A stretch of DNA of 64,000 bases. It comes from Bacillota bacterium (lineage in GTDB: Bacteria > Bacillota > Clostridia > Acetivibrionales > DSM-1351). This document shows positions 23,804 through 32,247 of this stretch, one piece after another. The position numbers and the translations under genes were made by a program. The notes under the pieces are model-generated. The model saw nothing but the letters and a program-made list of their open reading frames with translations, was not told where the DNA came from and ran no database searches. How positions within the stretch are numbered: the first letter of the stretch is position 1; each line of letters starts with the position of its first letter. The DNA lies in NCBI GenBank assembly GCA_023409265.1, contig JAEYHZ010000007.1, positions 1 through 64,000 on the forward strand, in the 5' to 3' direction.

Positions 23804-24481
23804 CTACTCATGTTCCGAAAGATAACCGTCCAGGATATTCACGACCCTCTTTGCCCTCTGTGCTATATTGGTATCATGTGTGATCATAATTATTGTTTTG
23901 CCGTCGCGGTTGATTTCTTCAAAGAGTTCCATTACCTGTACTCCCGTCTTTTGGTCAAGAGCACCTGTCGGTTCGTCGGCAAGCAAAACAGCCGGCTCTG
24001 TGACAAGTGCCCGTGCAATGGCAACTCTTTGCTGCTGGCCTCCCGAAAGCTGATTTGGAAGGTTTCTCACTTTATCTGCCAACCCGACGCGTTCCAGAAT
24101 TTCCTTTGCACGCCTCTGCCTTTGTGCGTAGGGTAAACCCGAATAAATAAGAGGCAGTTCAACATTCTGGAGAGCCGTCATCCTTTGCAGCAGGTGAAAG
24201 CTTTGAAATACAAAACCTATTTCCTTATTTCTCACCCTGGCCAGTTCTATTTCATTCAGCTGACTTATATCGTTTCCGGAAAGAAGATATTTTCCTGAGG
24301 TAGGTACATCCAGACATCCAATAATATTCATCATGGTAGATTTTCCTGAACCTGAGGGGCCAAGAATGGACAAAAATTCACCTTCATTAACCAGGAGGTT
24401 TACATTGTGAAGGACTTCCAGCTCTTCGTACTCCATAAAATAGCTTTTACAGATATTCTGCATGTTAAGTATTTCAGCCAT
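23804..24481 (-). CDS. MacB-type ABC transporter ATP-binding protein
   Basis: A 225-residue ATPase with Walker A GPSGSGKST, Q-loop FQSFHLLQRMTALQNVELPL, signature LSGGQQQR, Walker B LLADEPTGAL and ITHD switch. Its start overlaps the adaptor stop by one base (TAATG) and the permease follows 24 bp later, so the three products form one exporter. Confidence 0.93.
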   Translation of the reverse strand: MAEILNMQNICKSYFMEYEELEVLHNVNLLVNEGEFLSILGPSGSGKSTMMNIIGCLDVPTSGKYLLSGNDISQLNEIELARVRNKEIGFVFQSFHLLQRMTALQNVELPLIYSGLPYAQRQRRAKEILERVGLADKVRNLPNQLSGGQQQRVAIARALVTEPAVLLADEPTGALDQKTGVQVMELFEEINRDGKTIIMITHDTNIAQRAKRVVNILDGYLSEHE

Positions 24482-25371
24482 TAGTCAGAACCCCCGTCAG
24501 TCCTGTTATTTGCTGATCCTGGTCTCCTGAATCCCATATTTGTCTGATTGTCGGGGTTTGTATAAAGAATTGTCTCACCGTCTGAAATACCTTTTTTAAC
24601 TTCAACTATTGTGCCATTATTTATTCCTGTCTCTATTTCAGTCCTGAGAGGTTTTCCCTCCCTGCCCTCCTTTAATACATACGGTGTGTTGTTATTATCA
24701 AACTCAATAACCGACATTGGAATTGTAACAACCCCTTTTACAGTTTTGTTAATCAGCTTTACTTCTGCGGACATGCCAACCCTTAACTGTTCAGCTCCGG
24801 CAAGGTCAATTGTAGCAGTGAAATAGGTCAGCCCGTTCATTACTACTCCCTCTTTTGAAATCTTGCTGATCTTTCCTTTGAGCTCTTTCTGCAATGCTCC
24901 GATTTTTACCGTTGCTTCCTTACCCTTTTGCAGTGAACCTATATCATATTCATCCACACGGACATTAATCTGGAGCTTGCTGTAATCCACTATGTCCATC
25001 ATTTTAGTACCGGCCATAATAACTTCGTTTTCTTCAACGTTTACATTGGCTGCTTCGCCATCTATATCTGCCAATATTTCATTGCCGTTTGTAGTTTTTA
25101 GGAGAATATCCCCCGCCTTTACCGACTGTCCCTCTGTTACAAATATATCCGATACCTGCATAACCGTTTCTGCTATTATAGATTGCCTGTTCCTGGCTTC
25201 AATATTACCACTGAAGGAGGTATAAGTGGTAATATCTGCAGTCTTTGCCTTTACGCTTTCATAAACTTTGGGGTTCCTGTTTGCAAAATAAAATATAACA
25301 GCACCTATTAATACTAACAGTACCAGTATTGTGATCCACTTCCTTGTCCCTGACTTTCTCCTGGGTATCAT
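24481..25371 (-). CDS. efflux membrane-fusion (HlyD/MacA-like) adaptor
   Basis: A 296-residue protein. A short basic N-terminus and a membrane anchor (WITILVLLVLIGAVIFYFA) are followed by barrel-sandwich halves (NRQSIIAETVMQVSDIFVTE and IDGEAANVNVEENEVI) with almost no coiled-coil hairpin between them, and a beta-barrel domain. The start is the ATG at 25371 with CAGGAGG upstream; the reading frame is open another 26 codons but without a site. The C-terminus is Gly/Asn/Asp-rich. It heads the exporter operon and lies behind a two-component system, which probably controls it. Confidence 0.88.
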   Translation of the reverse strand: MIPRRKSGTRKWITILVLLVLIGAVIFYFANRNPKVYESVKAKTADITTYTSFSGNIEARNRQSIIAETVMQVSDIFVTEGQSVKAGDILLKTTNGNEILADIDGEAANVNVEENEVIMAGTKMMDIVDYSKLQINVRVDEYDIGSLQKGKEATVKIGALQKELKGKISKISKEGVVMNGLTYFTATIDLAGAEQLRVGMSAEVKLINKTVKGVVTIPMSVIEFDNNNTPYVLKEGREGKPLRTEIETGINNGTIVEVKKGISDGETILYTNPDNQTNMGFRRPGSANNRTDGGSD

Positions 25372-25430
25372 TAAAACAGCCTCCTGATGCATATGATAAA
25401 TAAAATTAGTTCCAAGTTTGAAACAATAAT

Positions 25431-25467
25431 AAAGAGCATCACCAAACAATCAGGTCAGATGCTCTTT
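25431..25467 (-). terminator. terminator or attenuator between kinase and exporter genes
   Basis: AAAGAGCATC (25431-25440) and GATGCTCTTT (25458-25467) form a perfect 10-bp stem with a 17-nt loop. It lies between the histidine kinase stop and the adaptor gene and could limit read-through. Confidence 0.65.
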
Positions 25468-25587
25468 TTATTTATGGTTTCAATATTTTCTAAAAATATA
25501 CATTAATTATCTTAACTTTTTTAGGAACATGCTTGTTAATGGTCGTACCGGCTGCGAAAAATAACCCTTTGACGCAGATAAAGCCTC

Positions 25588-27486
25588 CTATAAAGTAAAG
25601 TAAAAGCTCACCCCGTCAGGTGTATTTTTTACTCCATACTGACTGCCGTGCAGCTCAAGAATGTTTTTTACAATTGATAACCCCAGTCCGGTTCCCCCAG
25701 CTTTTCTTCCTCTTGATTTTTCAACTCTGTAAAACCTCTCCCATATTTTTTGGAGATCTTCTTCAGCAATTTGTTCCCCGTTGTTCTCAATATTTATATA
25801 AAGTTTATTTTCTCCCTTTTCAGTCAGCACTTTGATACTTCCGTTGTTACCGGTATGTCTTATAGCATTTCCAAGTATATTTGTAATGACCTGTTCAATT
25901 CTTCGTCTGTCGGCATAGACCTGAAAACCTTTATCTTCATGGTCAACAATCAAAGAAATATTCTTTTGTGCCATACTTTTATCAAGTCTGGTCTCCACCT
26001 CATCTATCAGGTCAGCTATTGCAAATTCCTCTTTATTCAGTTCATAAGCTTTGGATTCAAGCTTTGCCAGGTCCAGAAGATCCATGACCAGCTCATCCAT
26101 CTTTTCAACCTCGTCCAATATTACATCTATATAATAATCCTTTTTTTCTACAGCCACATTATCTTTAAAGCCTTCGGCAAAGCCCTTTATTATCCCCAGC
26201 GGAGTCTTGAATTCATGGGAAACACTTGACACAAATTCCTTTCTCATATTTTCAAGGCCTCTCTCCTTCTCAATGTCCAGCTTTAGCTGTTCATTGGCAG
26301 CCTTCAGGTCACCAAGACTCCGGCTGAGGTTTCTTGACAGCCTGTTCAGGCTTAATGCCAGATTACCAAGTTCATCCTTGGACTTTACCTGACATTCCTC
26401 CGAAAAATCCAAATCCGCCATTTTTTGAGCTACTGTATTCATCTTTAATAATGGCTCTGACATGCTTCTTGAAAATATAAATGCCATTATCAACATAAGT
26501 AAGATAACAACAAAAAATACATATCCGTAGTATGCCTTCATTGCTTCTACTGCTTCACCTACCGGCTGCAGGGATGAGATGGCAAATACGTATTCCGAAA
26601 TCTGGTTGTTTTTTACAACAGGCTTTACAAAAGCTATGTTATCCATACCGTTATTAATGTCTGAATAATGAAAGCTGGCAGTTTTACCAGGTTCCACACT
26701 GGTTTTATTAACCATAATCAATTGATTCCAGTAATCTATTGCCGACCACAGCAGGCCACTGTTATAATTGGCTATTTGTTGTATCTGATCAGGCAGATTG
26801 AGCAATACAATTTTGCCTGATATTTTTTCAGGTCTGATGGTTTCAATACTGATAATATTTTTAGTGGACTTAATGGGCCCTGTTGTAGAAGAAACTTTAA
26901 TATCACCTGCTTCAATTACTCTATCTGGTTTTTGTATTTTTAAAGTGTTGGTTACAGCAACCGGTTTCCCCTGTATTACTCCTTTAGCGGAAACAAGCTT
27001 GATATTTGAGTTTATCCACGATTTTCCGTCTTTTTTTATCCCTGAGACGGACATAACTTTTTCAAGGTTCTCAGTAAAATAGCCGTCAACTTCAATTTCC
27101 GATCCCACCGACAGTTCGAGCTTCTGAAAATCTTCAAGAAATGCGATATTGTTAAGAGGGATTTCAAGTTTCTTTTTTTCGCCGGTTTCCAGAATTATTG
27201 AAAAAGATGGCATATATTTTGACATTCCATCCTTGTCCAGAATAGCAATTTGCGCATTGTTTTCATTAGTAAATTCATTTATTTTCTGGGTTATTGCCTT
27301 ATTGTCCCATTTCCCGTTGGAATAGGTATTCTCAAAGCTGTTAAGAGCTTTTTCAAGACGGGAGATTTTCATATTCTGATACATTTTTTCAAAAAAGAAT
27401 GTCTGTCCGGCAATAAAGCTTCCAAAACAAAAAGTCATAAAAAGTACGGTTATTAGAAAAAGCTTGATCACTATACTTCTTTTCAT
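25588..27486 (-). CDS. sensor histidine kinase
   Basis: A 632-residue membrane kinase. A first helix (about 8-28), an unusually long extracellular sensor region of about 290 residues, a second helix near 325-345, HAMP (about 350-400), a HisKA domain with phospho-acceptor in VSHEFKTPLG (about residue 425) and a HATPase domain with N box (ITNILGNAIRH), G1 and G2 boxes (WERFYRVEKSRGRKAGGTGL). It overlaps the response regulator by four bases. Its neighbourhood suggests it senses a cell-wall or membrane-active compound and induces the MacB-type exporter downstream. Confidence 0.92.
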   Translation of the reverse strand: MKRSIVIKLFLITVLFMTFCFGSFIAGQTFFFEKMYQNMKISRLEKALNSFENTYSNGKWDNKAITQKINEFTNENNAQIAILDKDGMSKYMPSFSIILETGEKKKLEIPLNNIAFLEDFQKLELSVGSEIEVDGYFTENLEKVMSVSGIKKDGKSWINSNIKLVSAKGVIQGKPVAVTNTLKIQKPDRVIEAGDIKVSSTTGPIKSTKNIISIETIRPEKISGKIVLLNLPDQIQQIANYNSGLLWSAIDYWNQLIMVNKTSVEPGKTASFHYSDINNGMDNIAFVKPVVKNNQISEYVFAISSLQPVGEAVEAMKAYYGYVFFVVILLMLIMAFIFSRSMSEPLLKMNTVAQKMADLDFSEECQVKSKDELGNLALSLNRLSRNLSRSLGDLKAANEQLKLDIEKERGLENMRKEFVSSVSHEFKTPLGIIKGFAEGFKDNVAVEKKDYYIDVILDEVEKMDELVMDLLDLAKLESKAYELNKEEFAIADLIDEVETRLDKSMAQKNISLIVDHEDKGFQVYADRRRIEQVITNILGNAIRHTGNNGSIKVLTEKGENKLYINIENNGEQIAEEDLQKIWERFYRVEKSRGRKAGGTGLGLSIVKNILELHGSQYGVKNTPDGVSFYFTL

Positions 27487-28166
27487 GATTTATTCACCTC
27501 AAATCTGTAGCCCATTCCAATGACGGTCGATATACAGGAAGCCCTGTCCATTAATTTGCTTCTCAATTTTTTAACATGGGTATCTACAGTGCGCAGGTCG
27601 CCATAATAGTCAAAGCCCCATACTTTTGAAAGTATAACTTCCCGTCCCAGCACAATATCCCTGTTCTCCATGAAAAAAAGTAATAGTTCATACTCCTTGT
27701 ATGCCAGTTCAATTGATTTATTGTCTATTCTTACAGTCCTGGAAAGTTTATTTACCTCGATACCGTTCAAGGTTATAGTCCCATCAGTTTTTCCCACTGT
27801 TCCGGCAGCACGCTTAAGCAGCATTTTTGATTTTGCAACCAGTACCCTGGGACTAAAGGGCTTGGTAACATAATCATCAGCTCCCAGCTCATAGCCCATT
27901 AGCTTGTCTTCTTCATCTGCCCGTGCTGTGAGCATGATAATCGGAACATCCGAAATTCTCCTGAGTCTCATGCATACCGACCATCCATCTATTTCAGGTA
28001 TCATGATATCAAGAATTATAAGATCGATGCTGTTTATCTCAAAAAGCTCGAGAGCCTCTTTTCCGTCCCCAGTCTGTATTATTGTAAAACCTTCCTTAAT
28101 AAAATAATCAATAACTATTTCTCTTATTCTTTCGTCATCTTCAACCAGAAGTATTTTCTTTTCCAT
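27483..28166 (-). CDS. OmpR-family response regulator
   Basis: A 227-residue regulator with a receiver domain (acid pocket in VEDDERI, phospho-acceptor Asp in LIILDIMIPEIDGW, Thr/Lys in MLTARADEED and YVTKPFSPRVL) and a C-terminal winged helix (YKEYELLLFF, VWGFDYYGDLRTVDTHVKKL). The ATG at 28166 has GAGG nine bases upstream; an in-frame GTG at 28181 overlaps that site. It is first of the two-component operon and overlaps the kinase start. Confidence 0.93.
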   Translation of the reverse strand: MEKKILLVEDDERIREIVIDYFIKEGFTIIQTGDGKEALELFEINSIDLIILDIMIPEIDGWSVCMRLRRISDVPIIMLTARADEEDKLMGYELGADDYVTKPFSPRVLVAKSKMLLKRAAGTVGKTDGTITLNGIEVNKLSRTVRIDNKSIELAYKEYELLLFFMENRDIVLGREVILSKVWGFDYYGDLRTVDTHVKKLRSKLMDRASCISTVIGMGYRFEVNKS

Positions 28167-28221
28167 TATGAAAATCCTCACTTTTAGTCCAGGTAACAGT
28201 CAATCTCTAAACAAGACCAAT

Positions 28222-28302
28222 ACCTGCTTACTATAACGAGGCAAAGGTAATAAAATCTTTCTACAGCCGAAAGATTTTATTACCTCTGCACTATAAGCAG
28301 GT
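28222..28302 (-). terminator. long nested hairpin, probable terminator
   Basis: A perfect 16-bp stem (28246-28261 with 28269-28284, loop TACAGCC) is nested inside an outer 9-bp stem ACCTGCTTA / TAAGCAGGT (28222-28230 with 28294-28302). It separates the secreted-protein gene from the two-component operon. Confidence 0.65.
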
Positions 28303-28339
28303 ATATACGTGTTTTGAAGGTTCTGTTACATGCTCTTTT

Positions 28340-29347
28340 TTACTTTGACAACTTTACAGTTTTGCCGTTAGCGGTAATTTCATCAACAATGAATATGAGC
28401 TTGCCCTCCGGAATTTCTTTTATTTCAGATTTGGAAATTATGATTTTTTCCCCGCCGGAGCCATCGGTTTTTATCGTCGCATCTGTACCTTTTCCGGTAA
28501 TTGTAATAACTTTTTTCACCGGTGAACTCTTTAATAATACTTCGGTGCCGCTTTTGATCTCCAGTTCCTTAAATTCATCCTTTTTATTAAATGCAGCCAG
28601 CGGGATTGTATATATCTTTCCATCCTTTGTTTTCACAGTCATTTCAGTTTCGTTTATACTCTGAACAGTTCCTGAAAGCTCTGCCGGCATTGTGTCACTA
28701 ATTTTTTTTGCAGCTATGACTGTATGTATTTTTTCTGCCTTAACAGTCTTTCCGTTAGCGGTAATTTCAGTAGCAAAAAAGAATTGCTCACCTTCACCGA
28801 GGGTTATTGACTTGATTTCAGGCTCATTACCGTCAAAGGAAAAGAACACATTCCCTTCTATTTTCCCTTCTTCCAGCTTTTGACCCCCTTCGGTCCCTGG
28901 AAACACTTTAATAACCTTGTCTCCCATTTCTATGGCATCTGCCGATCTGATGTCCCCTACTCCTTCAATTGTTAATGCCGGCTCTGTCTTCAACTCATTT
29001 GTTTGACTTAAATCCGGCTTCACGCTTTTCAGCGTAACTTCAACCCCTTTAGCAAGACCAAGCTCCTTAAAACCCTCTTGTTTTGAAAATAGTCCAAGCG
29101 GTACAATATAGCTTTCTCCATCCTTCACTTTCACTTTCATTTCATGCTCTGAAATATCCTCAATTGCTCCGGTAATTTCAGTTGTCACCAGCTTGACACC
29201 TGATATGTCTGCCTCAGTACCAACTTTCACAGCCTGCACTTTGACAGTCTGATTATCTGCAGAATCTACAGGCTTGGCCTGTGCAACAACTGATGATGAT
29301 GTCAGGGCAAGTGCAGCCACAAGGGAAAAAACAACAGTTTTCTTCAT
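28340..29347 (-). CDS. secreted protein with an internal duplication, function unknown
   Basis: A 335-residue exported protein with a clear signal peptide (MKKTVVFSLVAALALTSSSV, cleavage near AQA). The mature part contains two copies of a module of about 130 residues: each has VK.KDG..Y.VPL..F.K...FKEL followed by G.EV.LKS, and each ends with EITANGKTVK (about residue 195 and at the C-terminus). The DNA also repeats at 28352-28382 and 28738-28770. I do not recognise the family. It lies upstream of, and in the same direction as, the two-component/exporter block but is separated by a strong hairpin, so it is probably its own unit. GGAGG precedes the ATG. Confidence 0.75.
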   Translation of the reverse strand: MKKTVVFSLVAALALTSSSVVAQAKPVDSADNQTVKVQAVKVGTEADISGVKLVTTEITGAIEDISEHEMKVKVKDGESYIVPLGLFSKQEGFKELGLAKGVEVTLKSVKPDLSQTNELKTEPALTIEGVGDIRSADAIEMGDKVIKVFPGTEGGQKLEEGKIEGNVFFSFDGNEPEIKSITLGEGEQFFFATEITANGKTVKAEKIHTVIAAKKISDTMPAELSGTVQSINETEMTVKTKDGKIYTIPLAAFNKKDEFKELEIKSGTEVLLKSSPVKKVITITGKGTDATIKTDGSGGEKIIISKSEIKEIPEGKLIFIVDEITANGKTVKLSK

Positions 29348-29479
29348 ACTTTACTTCCTCCGTAAAATTGTTTTTATTTTATAAGGAGATTATATTTGGA
29401 AGGTGTGTACTCTGTGTGTACTCAAAATTAACTTTAAATGAACATTTTCCTTTCCTGCAGCTTTTGAAAAATATCTCAC

Positions 29480-29508
29480 TTGACAGCAATTAATCTCAAT
29501 GATATATT
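29480..29508 (+). promoter_or_regulatory. sigma-A promoter of the MarR-MATE operon
   Basis: TTGACA (29480-29485) and TATATT (29503-29508) with a 17-base spacer. The MarR-type operator at 29506-29527 overlaps the -10 end. Confidence 0.75.
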
Positions 29509-29527
29509 AGTCCGTATTCGGACTAAT
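29506..29527. promoter_or_regulatory. MarR-type operator
   Basis: Perfect 9-bp arms ATTAGTCCG and CGGACTAAT around TATT. It covers the end of the -10 box and the expected start site, the usual place for autorepression. Confidence 0.75.
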
Positions 29528-29539
29528 TGGAGGTACATA

Positions 29540-30091
29540 GTGAATTATAATAGTGAACATAATTTCAACTCACAAATCCAACTGCAGATTCAGAGCTGGT
29601 ATACCCAATGGCTCTTGGTGGACAGGCTGTACGCCTCCTTTGCTCAGCAATACGGTATTACCAGCACTGCAATGTTCGTACTGCGCATGCTGCTGGTGAT
29701 GCCCGAAATCTGTACCCAGCGCAGTATCTGTGAATCCCTGACCCTGCCCAAGCAGACTGTTTCCTGCCTGCTGGAGTCACTTGAGAAAACCGGCTACGTG
29801 GAAAAGAAACCCGACCAGCTGGACAAAAGAAGCAAACTAATCGGGCTTACATCAAAAGGCAGGGACTATACCAAACGAGTCCTTGCTGCCCTTAATAAGG
29901 CAGAAGCAGCAGCTTTTTTGACGCTCTCGGAAAATGACCGTCTTGAATTTACAAGAATAAATGAGGCTTTAACAAAGGCCCTGCACAATCAATTGCAGGT
30001 TGATGATATTACAGCGGAACAACCTGAAGGTCTTGAACAGGAATACCCCTTATCCGCAGGAGAAATAAAATCAGGAGGTTTGAATCAATGA
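29540..30091 (+). CDS. MarR family transcriptional regulator
   Basis: A 183-residue winged-helix regulator: recognition region LPKQTVSCLLESLEKTGYVE, wing KKPDQLDKRSKLIGLTSKG and dimer helices at both ends. The start is the GTG at 29540 (VNYNSEHNF), which has GGAGG six bases before it; the upstream TTG at 29480 is the -35 box of its own promoter. Its last four bases overlap the MATE transporter start (ATGA). It most likely represses this operon through the palindrome at 29506-29527 until the transporter's substrate binds. Confidence 0.9.
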   Translation: MNYNSEHNFNSQIQLQIQSWYTQWLLVDRLYASFAQQYGITSTAMFVLRMLLVMPEICTQRSICESLTLPKQTVSCLLESLEKTGYVEKKPDQLDKRSKLIGLTSKGRDYTKRVLAALNKAEAAAFLTLSENDRLEFTRINEALTKALHNQLQVDDITAEQPEGLEQEYPLSAGEIKSGGLNQ

Positions 30092-31473
30092 TATCAAAAG
30101 TTAATGATATGACCTCCGGAAGTCCTGCAAAACAGATATTTCTGTTTTCCCTTCCGTTAATGTTGGGTAATATACTTCAACAGGGCTACATAATGATTGA
30201 TTCCATGATTGTAGGCCGCTTTATCGGAGTTGAAGCACTTGCCGCCATCGGTGCGGCCGACTGGCTCAATTGGATGGTGCTTGGTACTGTTATAGGCTTC
30301 TGTCATGGGTTCTCAATACTAATATCACAATATTTCGGTGCTGAAGACTATAACAGTCTGCGGAAAGCTGTTACCATGTCGATTTTATTGGGTGCTGTAA
30401 TTGCAGTGGTGTTTACGGCTGTGTTTCTGCCCTCTGCAAGAGGAGCCCTAATTCTATTGAACACTCCGTCAAATATATTGGAGGATTCCCTTGCTTTTCT
30501 CAGAATTATGTTTGCAGGAATTGCTGTAATAACTGCCTATAATACACTCTCTTCCATACTAAGGGCTTTGGGTGACAGCCGGACACCATTGGTGGCTACG
30601 GCTATAGCGTCAGTAATAAATATTGTTCTTGATCTCATATTTGTACTGGTGCTTCATTGGGGTGTGGCAGGTGCTGCCGCTGCAACCGTTACTGCACAGG
30701 TTTTTTCATGCATATTCTGCCTTAAGGCGGTGAGAAATATAGCAGTTTTAAAATTCAGCCGGCAGGACTGGAAACCAGACAGGGCTCTTATTTTCCGTTT
30801 GATTAAGCTTGGAGCACCTTTGGCCTTTCAGAATGCAATCATTGGTGTGGGAGGAGTAGTGGTTCAGTTTGTAATCAATGGTTTGGGAGTAATATTTGTT
30901 GCAGGATTTACGGCTGTTATGAAGCTTTACGGCCTTCTGGAGCTGGCGGCAACCTCTTTTGGTTTTGCCGTGGCAACTTTTACGGGACAAAATATGGGAG
31001 CAAGAAAATTCACTCGCATCCGCAGCGGTTTAAACTCAGCGCTGAAAATGGCAATAGGTACAGCTTTGGTTATCTCAGCCATTGTGCTGGTCTTCGGTAA
31101 ACAGCTTGTAAATCTATTTATTTCAGGTAATGCTGATGATGTTAATGCCGTTATAGCTGTAGCCTACAAGTACCTGGTGATAATGAGCTGCCTTTTGTTC
31201 GTACTTTATCTGCTTCATTTGTACCGTTCTGCACTTCAGGGCATGGGAGACACTGTTGTACCAATGCTCTCAGGCGTAATTGAGCTCTTTATGAGAATCG
31301 GCTCTGTTCTTGTGCTGCCCCTGCTTATCGGAATGTGGGGAGTATATCTGGCTGAGGTTATTGCCTGGCTAGGAGCAGAGCTTCTGTTAATGATAACCTA
31401 CTACGCCCGTATGAAGAAATTTTATGTTGAAGAAGGAATAAGTCCTGAATCAATAAAACAGACCAATAGCTAA
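30088..31473 (+). CDS. MATE family multidrug efflux transporter
   Basis: A 461-residue protein with twelve predicted helices in two homologous halves; the first begins FLFSLPLMLGNILQQGYIMI and the second near residue 240 (LGAPLAFQNAIIGVGG). The ADWLNWMVLG and NIVLDLIFVLVLHWGVAGAA stretches are typical of MATE Na+/H+-coupled exporters. GGAGG precedes the start inside the MarR coding end. A strong terminator follows at 31488-31529. Confidence 0.93.
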   Translation: MISKVNDMTSGSPAKQIFLFSLPLMLGNILQQGYIMIDSMIVGRFIGVEALAAIGAADWLNWMVLGTVIGFCHGFSILISQYFGAEDYNSLRKAVTMSILLGAVIAVVFTAVFLPSARGALILLNTPSNILEDSLAFLRIMFAGIAVITAYNTLSSILRALGDSRTPLVATAIASVINIVLDLIFVLVLHWGVAGAAAATVTAQVFSCIFCLKAVRNIAVLKFSRQDWKPDRALIFRLIKLGAPLAFQNAIIGVGGVVVQFVINGLGVIFVAGFTAVMKLYGLLELAATSFGFAVATFTGQNMGARKFTRIRSGLNSALKMAIGTALVISAIVLVFGKQLVNLFISGNADDVNAVIAVAYKYLVIMSCLLFVLYLLHLYRSALQGMGDTVVPMLSGVIELFMRIGSVLVLPLLIGMWGVYLAEVIAWLGAELLLMITYYARMKKFYVEEGISPESIKQTNS

Positions 31474-31487
31474 AGTACCATAAAAAA

Positions 31488-31529
31488 ACCCAGGCGCCTC
31501 AACCTTCCACGGGATTGAGACGCCTGGGT
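31488..31529. terminator. bidirectional terminator
   Basis: A 15-position stem (31488-31502 with 31515-31529, one bulge-like mismatch pair), rich in GC, preceded by a seven-A run. It separates the convergent MATE and YbjQ genes. Confidence 0.8.
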
Positions 31530-31556
31530 ATAACTCTGTCCGAAATCGTAAAAATA

Positions 31557-31877
31557 CTACTCAACAATAACGGCTGTACCTGATGCGGTAACCATGAGCA
31601 TATTATTTCCCTGACCAAGCACTTCATAGTCGATGTCAACACCAACAATAGCGTTGGCACCCATACTTTCAGCCCTTCTTGTCATTTCTGCGATTGCATT
31701 TTCTCTTGCCTGTATCAGCTCGCCTTCATAGGAATTGGATCTGCCTCCGAAAAAATTTGTAAGTCCCGCTGCAAAATCCTTTATAAAGTCAACGCCTGAA
31801 ATGACCTCTCCGAAAACTATTCCTTTGTAATCAATTACTTTTCTGCCTTCTACTGAAGGTGTTGTAGTTATAATCAT
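31557..31877 (-). CDS. YbjQ/UPF0145 family protein
   Basis: A 106-residue protein of the YbjQ (DUF74) family: ITTTPSVEGRKVIDYKGIVF at the start, the central FFGGRSNSYEGELIQARENA and the ANAIVGVDIDYEVLGQGNNM core. Members form pentamers and are annotated as possible heavy-metal-binding proteins; function is not settled. The gene is monocistronic. Confidence 0.9.
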   Translation of the reverse strand: MIITTTPSVEGRKVIDYKGIVFGEVISGVDFIKDFAAGLTNFFGGRSNSYEGELIQARENAIAEMTRRAESMGANAIVGVDIDYEVLGQGNNMLMVTASGTAVIVE

Positions 31878-32002
31878 ATCTATTCTCCTATTCTTTACAC
31901 GTATGGTTTCTTTATATAATATACGGATAGCATTATGATTTTACTTTAAACTTTTATAATTATTTCAAGTAAATTTTACATATAAGCTTCAAATTCTATT
32001 CT

Positions 32003-32155
32003 CCAAGAAAATTCGCTATGCTCAGTTTTTTATGCTCAATTTTATATAGCCGAGCAAACTTTCTTGTTCGCATGGAGTCCCTGGGAACTACTCCCCCCTC
32101 GACAAAATGCTCCGCATTTCTGTACTGCTTAACGCTCGCTTGAACCTTACTTTCT
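32003..32155. repeat. dispersed intergenic repeat, family 2, copy B
   Basis: CCAAGAAAATTCGCTATGC is followed by an inverted match (GAGCAAACTTTCTTG), then ACTACTCCCCCCTCGAC and small hairpins, in the same order as 16348-16520. It occupies most of the 370-bp spacer between the YbjQ gene and the helicase gene; the remainder is AT-rich with TATAAT boxes at 32203 and 32211 but no clear -35. Confidence 0.6.
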
Positions 32156-32247
32156 CTCATACTGAAAGCTATAAATTCCTATACTTCTAGAAAAATGTAC
32201 AATATAATGATATAATCTAAGCATTCTCAATAACGAAAGAAGATATT

